Source: Cenococcum geophilum 1.58
Lineage: Eukaryota; Ascomycota; Dothideomycetes; Gloniales; Gloniaceae
Direction: 5' to 3'
DNA: 64,000 nt
NCBI GenBank assembly: GCA_001692895.1
Contig: KV748295.1
Location: 1-64,000, forward strand
Shown here in pieces: positions 35,511-47,509 of this stretch; position 1 is the first letter of the stretch, and each line of letters begins with the position of its first letter. The notes below the pieces were generated by a model. The model saw only the letters and a program-made list of their open reading frames with translations. It searched no databases and was not told where the DNA came from. The position numbers were made by a program, and so were the translations under genes.

Positions 35511-36362
35511 ATATTAAAGGCGTATAAGAAGCGCCTTTTAAAAACTAGCTATTTTTATATAGATATACGTTTATTATAAAGGCTATAGAGAAGGTAAATA
35601 TCTAGTCTCCACGCTATAAGAATTAAGTATATAATTATATATATCCTCTTTTGGGCAAATATATTCCTATCTATTTTAGAGTAATTAACCTTAAGCTTCT
35701 ATACTACTATAATAGCGGGGTATACGCTTATATACTATTCCTTAGCTAAGTTAGACAACTTATCTTTAATAATTTTGTTGGAATGTATATATTGGAATGT
35801 ATGGACAGGTTGCGTAGTTGTGTGTCCCTAATTAGTCATCCTTATGGTGACTCATCAACCCCCCCCTATTTAGGCACTGCGATCCTTACGATCCTCTGCG
35901 AAGGACAGACACGAATGAATTAAGAACCAGTTACCTTATATTGCAATTGCAGTACCCCCCCGGGTGATACCGACAAATTTAAATCGGGATATAGAGGTAT
36001 GTATTCTAGAGAAGGTAACTAAAGCACTATAAGCGCTATATAGACTAAACGTGCTATAGAGGGACGTAGAGCCGCGTAATATACTATTAAACGACTAGTA
36101 TAGTAAACTAATACTAGTTAACCTCAAACGTGCTAAGATAAGAGTTTAGTAGGCTTTAAGTATAATTATAGCAAATAAGAAGAGAAAACGCGAAGAAGAA
36201 ATAAAAGGCTAACTCTAAGGGATAATTTCCTTAATAAGATGCGAACTACTAGGGCCAGAATTTCTTAATATATTAGATAATACTCTTAGATTTATAAGAT
36301 AAGTTAGCAGTATATAATAGCATAAGGAGGTAAAAGGGTTTTATATAAATAGGTTTAGTAGG
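35511..36362. other. RIP-degraded sequence carrying a solo LTR
   Basis: Before the nested insertions this continued into 36713-36850 and then 56898 onward. A plus-strand frame near 36.0-36.3 kb contains KRAKIRV and NKKRKREEE, vaguely like the C-terminal part of fungal pogo-type transposases. This is too weak for an assignment. Confidence 0.35.
35776..35975. mobile_element. Solo LTR 1 (200 bases), not RIP-mutated
   Basis: Begins TGTTGGAATGTATATATTGG and ends GGGTGATACCGACA, flanked by AATTT on both sides (35771-35775 and 35976-35980). TG...CA ends and a 5-base duplication fit an LTR retrotransposon; the TGTTGGAATG start is common in Copia-type LTRs. No internal region adjoins it, so it is a product of LTR-LTR recombination. 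It has normal composition inside RIP-degraded DNA. Confidence 0.82.
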
Positions 36363-36364
36363 TA

Positions 36365-36710
36365 CAGTCAAAACTCTTTATAACGATGCGGGTCGTACGG
36401 CCGACCGTATCGTAATACCAATGGTATTGTTATACATAGAGTCACGTGTTAGGTTAATAAGCAGGAAAAGGAGGCTGATGCGTGGCTAGGCATCCCAAAA
36501 GGGCGTAGGGCGTCTACTTCACGGGCCAAGTAGGACCCCTCCCATACAAAATCTCTACTGGTTATAACGATTTTGGTAGAGAAAACTTAACGATATTGTG
36601 AATAGTCAGTATATCGTAATATCACACCAAAAATATTTTGATTAAGGGGTGTAGATCGTAATATAGAGTATATCGTTGTAATCAAATATCGTACTAAAGA
36701 GTTTCGACTG
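36365..36710. mobile_element. 346-base Tc1/pogo-type MITE
   Basis: The left end CAGTCAAAACTCTTTATAAC and the right end (complement of CAGTCGAAACTCTTTAGTAC) are inverted repeats of about 25 bases, flanked by TA (36363-36364 and 36711-36712). It has an internal inverted pair around TCTCTACTGGTTATAACGA. No coding capacity. Composition is normal compared with its RIP-degraded surroundings. Confidence 0.85.
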
Positions 36711-36855
36711 TACTATAACTAGACCTAGAAACCTATATAACCTCTTTAATAAATAAAGCGATTAAGTCTCTTTAAATAGATAATATATATACGCCTTACG
36801 GTTTCTAATAGTAGGAGTAAAAATAGATAGTCACTAGTACTTTATAACTACCTAC

Positions 36856-37205
36856 TATCACGGTATAAGTATAAGCGACGATAATATATAGTAAAGTAGA
36901 TATTATTAAGCTATATATATAAACTGTGTAATAAGATTAAGACGTTGCGTAAGGAAAGAAGGTAGGAAAATAGGAAGAAAGGGTATATATTGTGGACTTA
37001 GTTGCTTAGTTAATATATATATAGAGCAGAATAGAGTTTAGGTGGTAGTCCTAGTAGAACTTAGTAGAATATGGCAGAATGCGGCAGATTACTATTAGAT
37101 TGCCGCAGACTGCTATTAGATTGCCGTCTCGTAGTTAGTCTTAAGTTGCTAAGTTAGTAGAAATAGGTAGGCGTGTATAAGGTGTTACAAGGGTGTCCTA
37201 TAATA
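36856..37205 (-). repeat. 3' LTR of G3a
   Basis: 350 bases, from TATCACGG to CCTATAATA (RIP-altered TGTCACGG and CCCATGACA). Followed by the polypurine tract on the minus strand. Confidence 0.88.
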
Positions 37206-38530
37206 GTACCCCCCCCTTTAAACTTAAGCTTCTGCAAGATAGGGCTATAGTAGTTCTAGGTAGAGTTTATAAAAGTCTTTTATAGCTTATATAAGTCCTA
37301 TAGAGTTAACGGGTTCCTATAAGGGCTTAATAAAGCCTCTTCATTTTATAAGATATATATATTAGCATTTCCATTTATTATACTTAATATCATTAATTCT
37401 TTTAATAAAGTACTCATTCTTACTATCTACTTTAACTAGTAGGGGAGGGTCTTATATCTATCTAGGCAGGGCGTCTAATATAGGGGTAGTAGGGTAGAGG
37501 ACTAACGTGTGGAATATAGGGTGGATTTTAACTATATTAGAGAGCTTTAATTAGTAGGAGTAAGAGGAGACGACCTTCTTAACTTTATAAGGGCCAGCGT
37601 TCTTCTAATTAAGTTTCTTAGTAGGTTATTTTATGTTTAGATTTCTTATATCTAGCTAGATAAAGTTACTAATTTAGTAAACTAGTGCTAGGGTTTGTTT
37701 CTTATTCGCTACGGCTTTATAGATAAATTAAGCCTATATTATTTCATTAGTAAGAAACTGTTATAATTTCTCTATCTTTTCTATAAATTTATTTGCTTTT
37801 ATAACTTATAAGGCGTAATAAGCGGGGTAAATGACGTTACTAAAGGGTTTAAAACCTATTTGTAGATGCTAGTTATAATTAGCTAAGAATAGGGAGACCT
37901 TTATAGTTTTTAAGACGGAATTATTTATAGTAAACTTAGTAAATATAAGCCAGTTAATCTAGTTATCTTATAAATATAACGTGTATATCTGGATATACTA
38001 TTCTATTATAGTATTTATACATTTTATTTAACTATTCGTTTTTGGGTGGTATGCTATAAACAGTAGTGCTTTAACATAGAGTTAGGTAGTTAGTTTTTTC
38101 TAAAATATAGAGATAAACTAGCTACCTTTATTAGAGATAATTATTTTAGGGAGTCCGTGGAGTTTCTATACGTAATTTAGAAATAGTTAAGTAATAGTAC
38201 GTGTTAATATATTAGAGCAGGCGATTAAGTATCTTATCTTAAATAGTTAGTCTATAATTACTATAATATTTATACAGCCCTTACTTATGGGGAGGTTAAT
38301 AATAAAGTTAATTAAGATATCCTTGTATCTTTAGTCCGGAATAGGTAGTAGCTTTAGTAGGCCATTATACGTCTTATATAAAGCTTTAGCTTATTAATAG
38401 ATATAGCAGCTAGAGACGTATCTTCCTATTATATTATATATATTTAGCTAGTAATACTCTTATTAGAGTAGCTTTAGGGTTTTTTCTTAGCCTAGGTGGC
38501 TAGCTACTAGTAGGTTATATATATATTTAA

Positions 38531-39032
38531 TATTATAGAGTAAATATAAGCGGCGATAATATATATAGCAAGGTAGATATTATTAAGCTATATACATAAA
38601 CTGTATAAAGAGGTTAAGACGTTACGTAAGGAGAGAAAGTAAGAAAACGGGAAGAAAGGGTATCCCTTGCAACGTCAGGGTCCTTAAAGTAAGTGGTCCG
38701 TGCGTGAACACCACTTATTTCTAAGTACGGGCACCAAATTCAGCCAATCCTATTAGTTGGTTCTTATCGATAACCTAAGGACCCGAATTGACGTTGCAAG
38801 GGATATATTATTAGCTTTGTTGCTTAGTTAATATATATATAGAGCAGAATAGGATTTAAGTAGTAGTTCTAGCAAAACTTAACAGGATTTAGTAGAACTT
38901 AGCGGGGTGTAGTAGAATATAGCAGCTTACCGTTAGATTGCCGCAAATTGCCGTTTTATAGTCAGTCTTTAGTTACTAAGTTGGTAAAAACAGGTAGACG
39001 TATATAAGGTATTATAGGGGTATCCTATAACA
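38531..39032 (-). repeat. 3' LTR of G3b, interrupted by a MITE
   Basis: 502 bases including a 141-base MITE and its TA duplication; about 359 bases without it. A run of C next to it (39033-39042) is the minus-strand polypurine tract. Confidence 0.88.
38663..38803. mobile_element. 141-base TA MITE in the G3b LTR, not RIP-mutated
   Basis: Ends are the perfect inverted repeat TCCCTTGCAACGTCA (15 bases), continued by GGGTCCTTA after a short spacer difference. TA duplicates at 38661-38662 and 38804-38805. The sister LTR at 44302 shows the empty site GGGTATATATTATTAG. Non-coding. Confidence 0.9.
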
Positions 39033-39449
39033 GTACCCCCCCTTTAAACTTAAGCTTCTACGAAATAGAGCTATAGTAGTTCTAGGTAAAGTTTATAAAA
39101 GTCTTCTACGGCTTATATAAGTCCTATAGAGTTAATAGGTTCCTATAAGGGCTTAATAAAGTCTCTCTATTTTATAAAATATATATATTAGCGTTTTTGT
39201 TTATTATACTTAATGTTATTAATTCTTTTAATAAAGTACTCATTTTCACTATCTATTTTAACTGGTAGGGAAGGGGTTTATATTTATCTGGGCAGGGCGT
39301 TTAATACAGAAGTAGTAGGGTAGAGGACTAACGTATAGAATACAGGGTGGATTTTAACCGTATTAGGGAGCTTTAGTTAGTAGGCGTAGGAGAAGATAAC
39401 CTTCTTAACCTTATAAGGGCCAGCGTTCTTCTAATTAAGCTCTTTAATA

Positions 39450-40300
39450 GGTCGCTTTGTGTTTAGATTTCTTATATTTAGCTAAATAAAGTTACTAATT
39501 TAATAGGCCGGTGCTAGGGTTTATTTCTTATTCACTACGGCTTTATAAATAAATTAGGCCTATATTATCTTATTAGTAAAGGAATTATTATAGTTCCTCT
39601 ATCTTTTTTATAAATTTATTTACTTCTATAACTTATAAGGCGTAATAAGTGGGGCGGGGAATATTACTAAAATGTTTAAAACCCATTTATAGATACTAGC
39701 TATAGTTAGCTAGGAATTGGGAGACCTTTATAGTTTTTAAGACGAAATTATTTACGGTAAACTCGGCGAATATAAGCCAGTTAATCTAATTATCTTATAA
39801 GTATAACGTGTATATCCGAATATACTATTCTATTATAGCATTTATATATTCTATTTAACCATCTATTTCTAGGTAGTATTCCATAGATAATAGTGCTTTA
39901 ATACGGAATTAGGTAGTTAGTTCTTTCTAAAATATAGAGATAAACTAGCTATCTCTGTTAAAAATAATCGTTTTAGGGAGTCCGTAGAGTTTCTATACAT
40001 AATCCAGAAATAGTTAGGCAACGGCAGGTATTAATATATTAGGGCAGGCGATTAAATATCTTATCTTAGCTAGTCGGTCTATAACTACTATAATATTTAT
40101 GCAGCCCTTACTTACAGGGAGGTCAATAATAAAGTTAATTAAGATATCCTTCTATCTTCGGTCCAGAATAGGCAGTAGCTTTAAAAGGCCGTTATACGTC
40201 TTATATAAAACTTTAGCTTGTTGGTAAATATAGCAGCTAGAGATGTACCTTTATATTATATTATATTTTATATATTCGGCTAATAGTACTCTCGTTAGAG
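39450..40300 (-). pseudogene. G3b integrase remnant
   Basis: The minus strand gives RYLIACPNILIPAVA, LFLDYV, KLYGLPKTIIFNRDS and FISIF, KELTT. This is the central core of a Gypsy integrase. Where family members have SDRGSQF, the copy reads FNRDS, so the second catalytic Asp is Asn along with two other changes. Stops interrupt the frame. Confidence 0.75.
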
Positions 40301-41199
40301 TAGTTCTAGGGGTTTTCCTTAGCCTAGGTGGTTAGCTATTAGTATATCGTATACATATTTAAGAAGCTTAAGCTTAAGTTCGTTATAGTTAGGGATAACT
40401 AAACGGTTTTAGTAATATAAGCGGTTTCTACAAGCTTTACATTTACTTAAAGAGATCTTCTTAGAGCGTCTAACGCTATTATAGATTAGCTTAAGCGTCT
40501 CTTAAATAAACTCGTTACTTAGGTATTCATTAATTATAATTTATTTAATTAATTAATTAGTTATTTTAAGGATGTATACCGTAAGGTCTTTAGCAGAAGG
40601 GTTAAAGAGTTTAGGATAAAGTAGGGTCTAGTTCTAGTAAGAGCGCGCTTTTTTTGTTGCTAGCGCGTCTTATAAATATTAGGTTAGAGTATTAGGCTTC
40701 TAACCTTAAACGCCTAGGCGATATATAATTAAGAATTAGAAACGGGATAGATATTCTAACCAGCGGGCCTAATAATAGCTTAGCTGTTTTGTAGTTATAA
40801 AGTACTATAGGTTTTTATAGCTACTAAGGACCTTAATTAAAAATCTAGCGCCTTTTAGTTTAGGTCGCTATTGTTTAAAACATCTAATAATGGCTAGTAA
40901 CTCCTTATCGTAAATCTTATAGTTATATTTAGCTAGGCTTAGTTATTTTAAGTAGTATACTATAGGGTATAATACTCCATCTTTATTATATTAAGATAGA
41001 ATGCCTCTAGTAATATAGTTAGATAAGTTAGCTTCTATAACACTTATTCGGTTTAGGTCGAAGTATTAAAGTATAGGCGTAGTAGTAAATATAGCCTTTA
41101 GATAAATAAAGGCCTTCTTATATTCCTTATTAAAGATAAAGGCTTTATCCTTTTAGGTTAGAGCTATAAGAGGTAAAACTAGGGTGGAGAATTTGTTAA

Positions 41200-41850
41200 T
41201 AAACTATTAGTAGAAATTGGCAAATCTTATAAAGGCTCTTACATCCTTAACGTTCTCGGGTTCTTACCAGTTTACAATTACTTTAACTTTCTTTAGGTCC
41301 ATTTATATACTATTTATAGAAATAAAAAGCCCAAAGTATAGGACTTCTCTTTTATAGAATTTGTATTTATTTATATTTAATTATAGACTAGCTCCTTATA
41401 GGGCTTATAGGATAAGATTAATATATTTCCGGTATTCGGCTAGGTTATTACTATATATTAGGACATTGTTAATATAAGTAGTATAGAAGATATCTAGGTA
41501 AAGATATAGGGTATTATTTATGTAATATTAAAACGAGCTTAGAGCGTTTATAAGGCCAAAGGGTATTACTAAGTACTTAAATAATCTATATTGGGTACGA
41601 AATATAGTAAGCTATTTATCTCCTTTTATAATACGGAGGCGGTTAAATGCAGAGATAATATTAAGCTTTATGTAGAAGCGAGCCTTACTTAGTTAGTTTA
41701 GTGTCTCTTATATTAGCAGGATTGGATATTAATCCTTAATAGTAACGGCGTTAAGAGCTTAGTAGTCTATATAGAAGCGTAAACTACCACTAGGTTTCTT
41801 AACGAAGATTACTAGCGCGGCTATAGGCGACGAGCTTGCTCTATTAAATC
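41200..41850 (-). pseudogene. G3b reverse transcriptase remnant
   Basis: The minus strand reads DIFYTTYINNVLIYSNNLAEY at the polymerase active site. The YIDD box has become YINN, with both Asp codons changed (41465-41470). Flanking segments match the Gypsy RT palm and thumb. It cannot be active. The G3a copy near 53.5 kb is similarly altered. Confidence 0.82.
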
Positions 41851-44301
41851 CTTTACTTAGGTTCTCGTCTAAATACTTTTATAACACTTAGAGTTTATTT
41901 TAGGACATCCTATATAAGGGTCTAAATCTAGGCTGCTTTCCTTCTTTAAGTATAATCTTATAGTCGTATAGTTAGTGTTTTGGTAGCTTATTAGCTTCCT
42001 TTTATAAGAATACCTCTAGGCGGTTATAGTACTCTACTAGTACCTTTATAGCAGGGTTAGTGTACTTCTTTAGTGCTAAGGCCTTCTTAATATTAGCTAT
42101 AGTAATAGCAAAGATCGTATATTTAGGTTTCTTAGTAAGTTATACTAATAGAGTAGCTCTAATTATGCGGATATTTAGGGTGCTAAGCTCGCTCAGATTA
42201 TCTATAATTTCTTATTAAGGTTTAGGTTTAGTATTAGGTATGGAGTCAGTATTAAATTCGGGTTTAGGTTCTTTAAGAATCCTTTTTATAGTAGAATACT
42301 AGTCCTTCTAGTATTTTCGTGTATTAAGCTTAAGCTTCCGCTTAGCCTAGGGTGATATAGTACTTATTAATAACTTATAGAATTTAGTAGAGTTTTCAGA
42401 TCCTTAGTAAATGTTAGTGGAATTCTCATATTAGTGGAATCTAGTAGATTCCTTAGGCGTAGGATGGACATTAGTGGAAATCTTACGTTGGTAGAATTTA
42501 GTGGAATTCCTAGGTTAGTAGAATTTAGTAAATTCCTCGGGTATAGGGTGGACAGTTATAGAAATTTTAGGCTAGTAAATTCTAGTAGATTTTTCAGATT
42601 TCGGTTTTAGGTTTAAGCAGTAAGTTATAAAGCACTTCTGCTTATAACGGAAGGCGGTAAATAGAAGCTTAAGGTTGCCCTAATTAATAGTCACCTTATA
42701 TAGCTTTATCTAGGGTTATTTAAGAATTACTAGGTAACCTAGAGTAGTAACAAAAAGCTTAATTAGTTCTTTATAGTTTAGGTATTAGAGTCTTAGGTAT
42801 ACTACGTAGGTAATTCAGCCTAAGACCGTACGTTTACTATTAAATTTAAATACTTTAATATACTAGTTAAGGGGGGTTAGGGTAAAACCATTACTTACGC
42901 AAAAATCTTATTAATAAATCCTATATTACTAGCTCCTATATTAATTAGGACTTAAGCATTAGCCTATTAATTATTCTGCCAAAAATAATAGTTAACGGTT
43001 ATGCTATAATCCTAAGAGTTAGAGTTCGTAACATCTAAAGTATTTAACGAGATCCTAAGGCAGAGCCGTTCTAAAGAGCGACTTAACTCTAAAACATGCC
43101 TTTTAGTGGTAAGTAAGAAGGGGTTTCTATAGAACATCGGTTATAGCTTCGCCCTTATAAGTAGTACTTACTAGATATAGGGCTAGAACTAGGTAAAGAT
43201 TAGGGGCAGTAACCGGAAGATTAATGCAGTAAACGGTTGCTAGTATTAGCTGTTTATAAATTGTGTTTAGGCATAGGGATAGAGTAGTAGTTAAAGAGGT
43301 AGGAGTTACTTCTATATTTAAAGCAGAGGCCTAGCTTAATACATTATTCTTATTTAGAGGACCCTAGAAGGGCATATCCTAGGGTTTTAGTATTAATATC
43401 TATAGCGTCAGGGTGCTTAAACTAAGATAACTTAGTAAACGTTCGCAGGGCTGTCGTATTATATTAAGGAGCGTATTTCGGTATTAGGCGTAGTATATTA
43501 TTATACTATTTATTAATAACGTTTGTATAGGCATTAAGAGCTCCTATTAGGGATGTTTTTAGTTTAGGGCTTAGGGATTTAATAAGGCTGTTAACTAGTA
43601 CAGAGTCATTCTAGCCAGTTTCCTTTACATAATGGTTAAATTCGGAAAAGTATACTAGGAAACTTTTCGTTCCTTAAGCTATATAGTTTATTTTCCTTTA
43701 AGCAGTAGCTTAGTGGTTTAGGTTACTATATATAGCTTTAAGAAGTATAACTAGGCTTTATACTAAGTTCGGCTAAAGAGGTTTAATAAGGTTAGCTACC
43801 TTTTCTCCTAGTTAACTTAGGGCGTAATAGAGTCGGTTAGCTTTAGTTAAGTAGCAGTTAGCGTTACCAGTTAACTTATTTTTAGGCTAGCTTAGAAATA
43901 ATTAAAGCTTTTATTATTTACCGGTAAATACTAAGGGGTTAGGTAGCCGTTTGGATTATTATAATATAGTAGTTAGTTTAGGGTAGACAGCTGCTATAGG
44001 TTCGGGGCTTATATTCCGCATATTTATCTCTAAAGATAGTATTTGGTCTTAAGGCCCTAACGTAAGCATCTTAAGTATGCAGATTTCTTCTTAGAGGTCC
44101 TTAATTAATTGCTAGTATTATACTTCTTATTTAGCTTATTATTAATTTAAAATGGCTTAATTATATATAAGGGCGTCTATAAAAGACTTCTATATCCCTA
44201 CTAATTATTCTTAAAGTGCGGATATAATGCTAGTAGCTATTATAGGAGTTTCGGGTTCGTTCTATATATTAATAGTAGTATAGGTAGTTAATGTAATATA
44301 G

Positions 44302-44652
44302 TATTACGGAGTAAGTATAAGTAGTGATAATATATATAGTAAGGTAGATATTATTAAGCTATATATATAAACTATATAAGGAGGTTAAGACGTTATATAA
44401 GGAGAGAAGGTAGGAAAATAGGAAGAAAGGGTATATATTATTAGCTTAGTTGCTTAGTTAATATATACACGGAGCAGAATAGGATTTAGGTAGTAGTCCT
44501 AGTAGAACTTAGCAGAATTTAGTAAAACTTGGCGGAATATAGCAGATTGCCGTCAGATTGCCGCAAATTGCCGTCTTATAGTTAGTCTTTAGTTGCTAAG
44601 TTGATGGAAACAGGTAGATGTATATAAGGTGTCACGGGGGTATCCCATGACA
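44302..44652 (-). repeat. 5' LTR of G3b
   Basis: 351 bases, starting TATTACGGAGTAAG and ending ATCCCATGACA, followed by the TTTAA duplication. Its uninterrupted sequence shows the empty site of the 141-base MITE. Confidence 0.9.
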
Positions 44653-45402
44653 TTTAAGGAGCTTAAGCTTAAATTTATTATAGTTAGGTATAACTAGGCG
44701 GTTTTAGTAGTATAGGCGGTTCTTATAGGCTTTGTATTTACTTAAAGAAATCCTTTTAAAGCGTCTAATGCTATTTTGTATTAGCTTAAGCGTCTCTTAA
44801 ATAAACTCGTTATTTAGGTATTTATTAGTTATAATCTATTTAATAAATTAATTAGTTATTTTAAGGACGTATACCATAATATCTTTAGTAGGAGGGTTAA
44901 ATAGCTTAGGGCAAAGTAGGGTCTAATTTCGGTAAAAGCGCGTCTTATAAGCGTTAGGTTAGGGTATTAGGCTCTTAGCCTTAAACGCTTAGGTGGTATA
45001 TAATTAAGAATTAAAAATAAAATAGGTATTCTAACTAGCGGGCCTAATAGTAGCTTAGCTGTTTTATAGTTATAAAGTACTATAGATCCTTATAGTTACT
45101 AAGGACCTTAATTAGGAATCTAGTGCCTTCTAGTTTGGGTCGCTATTGTTTAAAATATCTAATAATAGCTAATAATTCCTTATCGTAGATCTTATAGTTA
45201 TATTTAGCTAGGCTTAGTTATTTTAAGATAGGATGCCTTTAGTAATATAGTTGGATAAGTTAGCTTTTATAACACCTATTCGGTTTAAGTTAAAGTATTA
45301 AAGCACTAGCGTAGTAGTAAATATAACCTTTAAATAGGTAAAGGCCTTTTTATATTCCTTATTAAAGATAAAGGCTTTATCCTTTTAGGTTAGAGCTATA
45401 AG

Positions 45403-45598
45403 TGTTACGGTGCTGTAATAAAGTAGACTAAATAACTATGTTATAGTATAAAGAGGAGAAGAAGGTGAAAGGGAGTATTGTATATAAATAGTAGGGCCAG
45501 CCGCCAAGGCGCTAGTAGTGGGCTAGTTAATAGTAGGAAATAGTATAAGATAGTATAAGATAGTATAAAATAGTATGCGTTAGGTTAGTACCGTAACA
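45403..45598 (-). repeat. 3' LTR of G4
   Basis: 196 bases, same length as the right copy at 53013-53208, with three short tandem repeats (ATAGTATAAG) near its right end. Confidence 0.9.
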
Positions 45599-46842
45599 GT
45601 ACTCCCCTTTCTAAAAGGTTTAGTCCCTAAACCAAATAAGTAACTTATTTTTACTATAAAGATATTACTTCTACTTACCGCTCTTAACTAAGCTAATAGC
45701 GATTTTCTATACCGGGTATGGAAAATCCTAATTAGTTAGTTTAATAAATAAAGTTGGTAGAACTTTATACCGCTACTACATAGCGCTTCTTAGCAAAAAA
45801 AACTAACTAATTAGATAACTTTAACTGGCGATTAAAGTTTTATAAAATCTTACCTACTATAAATTATCTTTATAGTCGGCTATAGTTTCGGCGTAACTCT
45901 CCCTTATCTTATACCTAGTCTAGGGGTTTTAGCTTCTTAAGGTATTGTTTATAGAACTTTAGTAGTACGCGCTCGCACCTTTTTAGGGATTCTTTAGGTT
46001 CCTAGGTTTCCTTATTATAATACTTCCACTTAATATAATATATTAAGCTATACTTATCTATTTATTTATTGTGTATATTAAGGATCTTTTTAAATTCCCA
46101 CTTATCTGTAATATTGCCATTGTTATCCCTTTTAGCTATCCTACCTATAATATTATAACGTTTCTCTTTATTAATATATACTTAACTAGATATCTCTTTA
46201 GGGAATTAAAGGCGGACTTTTAAAGTATAGAAAGACTTATTAACACGGCTGTAGTCTAGGAGGTTAACTATAACTACTTCTTTATAGGCAGCTAGGACAG
46301 GATAGGGTCCGTTTTAGTTATTATTCTACTTTTTCTTAGGCTGGTTAGTCTTTATATTTTTAAGGCTAACTATAACTATATTATCCTTTTTAAATATTAT
46401 ACCTTCGTTTTATTTTATATTAGCGTTATCTTTATAGCGTTGCTAGAAGATATAAGCTAGGGCTTTAAGTTAGGTTAAGATATACTTAAAGCGGTTAGCA
46501 ATAGTATTAGCTTATAGGTACTCCTTCTTTATATATATATATAGGGCTAATGGCTAGGGGCCTGCTGGTTTAATACCTAGATATAGGTTATAGCTATAGT
46601 TGATAAAAAAACGGTGAGATTTCCGTGGTCTTATTAACCTAGTTATTTATAGTAAACTTAGTAAGGGGGAGCTAATCTACCTAATTATCTTAGGTAAAGC
46701 TTACGAAGGCGCATAGGTACTTATTTATTGCTGTATTAACAATCTTGGTTTAACTATCCATTTTAGGATGCTATATAGAGCTAGGGCTTAGGGTTACCTT
46801 TAGGCGCTAGTTTAGGCGACGCTAGAAGTTAGAAATAAATAA

Positions 46843-47509
46843 GGGCAGTGCTATTTGGACACCCCCTAATTGCTAGGTGGACACCCCCCAATTGCTAGGT
46901 AGACACCCCCCCCGAATTTGGTTCAGCGCCTGCCTCAATAGGTTAGAATATCACGTGCGTTTGACTTGTTTGCGCCTGCATCACGAAAATCAAAGTGCGC
47001 GCCATGACTGCAACACCACGATTAAGTCTTAATTTCAGTTATAGTATAAGTAGTAAAGTCCAAATCTGGAACGCGCTAAGGGAGCGATTAATTAGACTGC
47101 GTAGTGCTTTACAAAGCATCGTGCGAACTAATTTAGGTGCTGCCACCTCTACTTAATACCTGTAAGCTGCCTCCCCGCGCCGACGCATGCGCCCGGTAGG
47201 ACTCTGGCCGGTATTTCGCTCAAATGCTGAGGGCTCTCTACAAGTAAATCTATCGACGCGGTTGGCAATTGTAGAGCTAGTTGTAGAGCCAATTGGCCAA
47301 CCGCGGTAACGCTCTACAATTGCAGGCTTTTGGATGCAAAGTTAAGGCAAATGCGGTGTTGATTTGGACGGGCGCGCACTTTGATTTTCGCGATGCAGAT
47401 GCAAATAAGTCAAACGCACGTGATATTCTAACTTATTGAGGCAGGCGCCAAACCTGATTTGGGGGGGGTGTCCACCTAGCAATTAGGGGGTGTCCAAATA
47501 GCACTGCCC
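46843..47509. mobile_element. 667-base hAT-like MITE with 8-base target duplication, not RIP-mutated
   Basis: Flanked by the perfect 8-base duplication ATAAATAA (46835-46842 and 47510-47517). The outer inverted repeat is at least 47 bases and perfect (GGGCAGTGCTATTTGGACAC onward). The homology continues through about 150 bases, apart from one extra copy of a 24-base subunit (TTGCTAGGTRGACACCCCCC) in the left arm. A central hairpin GCGGTTGGCAATTG/CAATTGGCCAACCGC lies at 47258-47304. No coding capacity. An 8-base duplication with a CAGTG-type end suits hAT elements; the leading GGG before CAGTG is unusual. GC-rich inside RIP-degraded G4, so it arrived late. Confidence 0.9.

Larger units (their letters stand above)
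38531..44652 (-). mobile_element. Gypsy retrotransposon G3b, same family as and nested in G3a
   Basis: LTRs 38531-39032 (holding a MITE) and 44302-44652. Target duplication TTTAA at 38526-38530 and 44653-44657. Upstream and downstream G3a sequence align to one continuous stretch of G3b near 40350 (TTTAAGAAGCTTAAGCTTAA), which proves insertion into a sibling copy. Minus-strand order: gag-like repeats near 42.3-44.2 kb, reverse transcriptase near 41.2-41.8 kb, integrase near 39.5-40.3 kb, 3' LTR at left. Without the MITE the length is 5979 bases. Confidence 0.92.
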
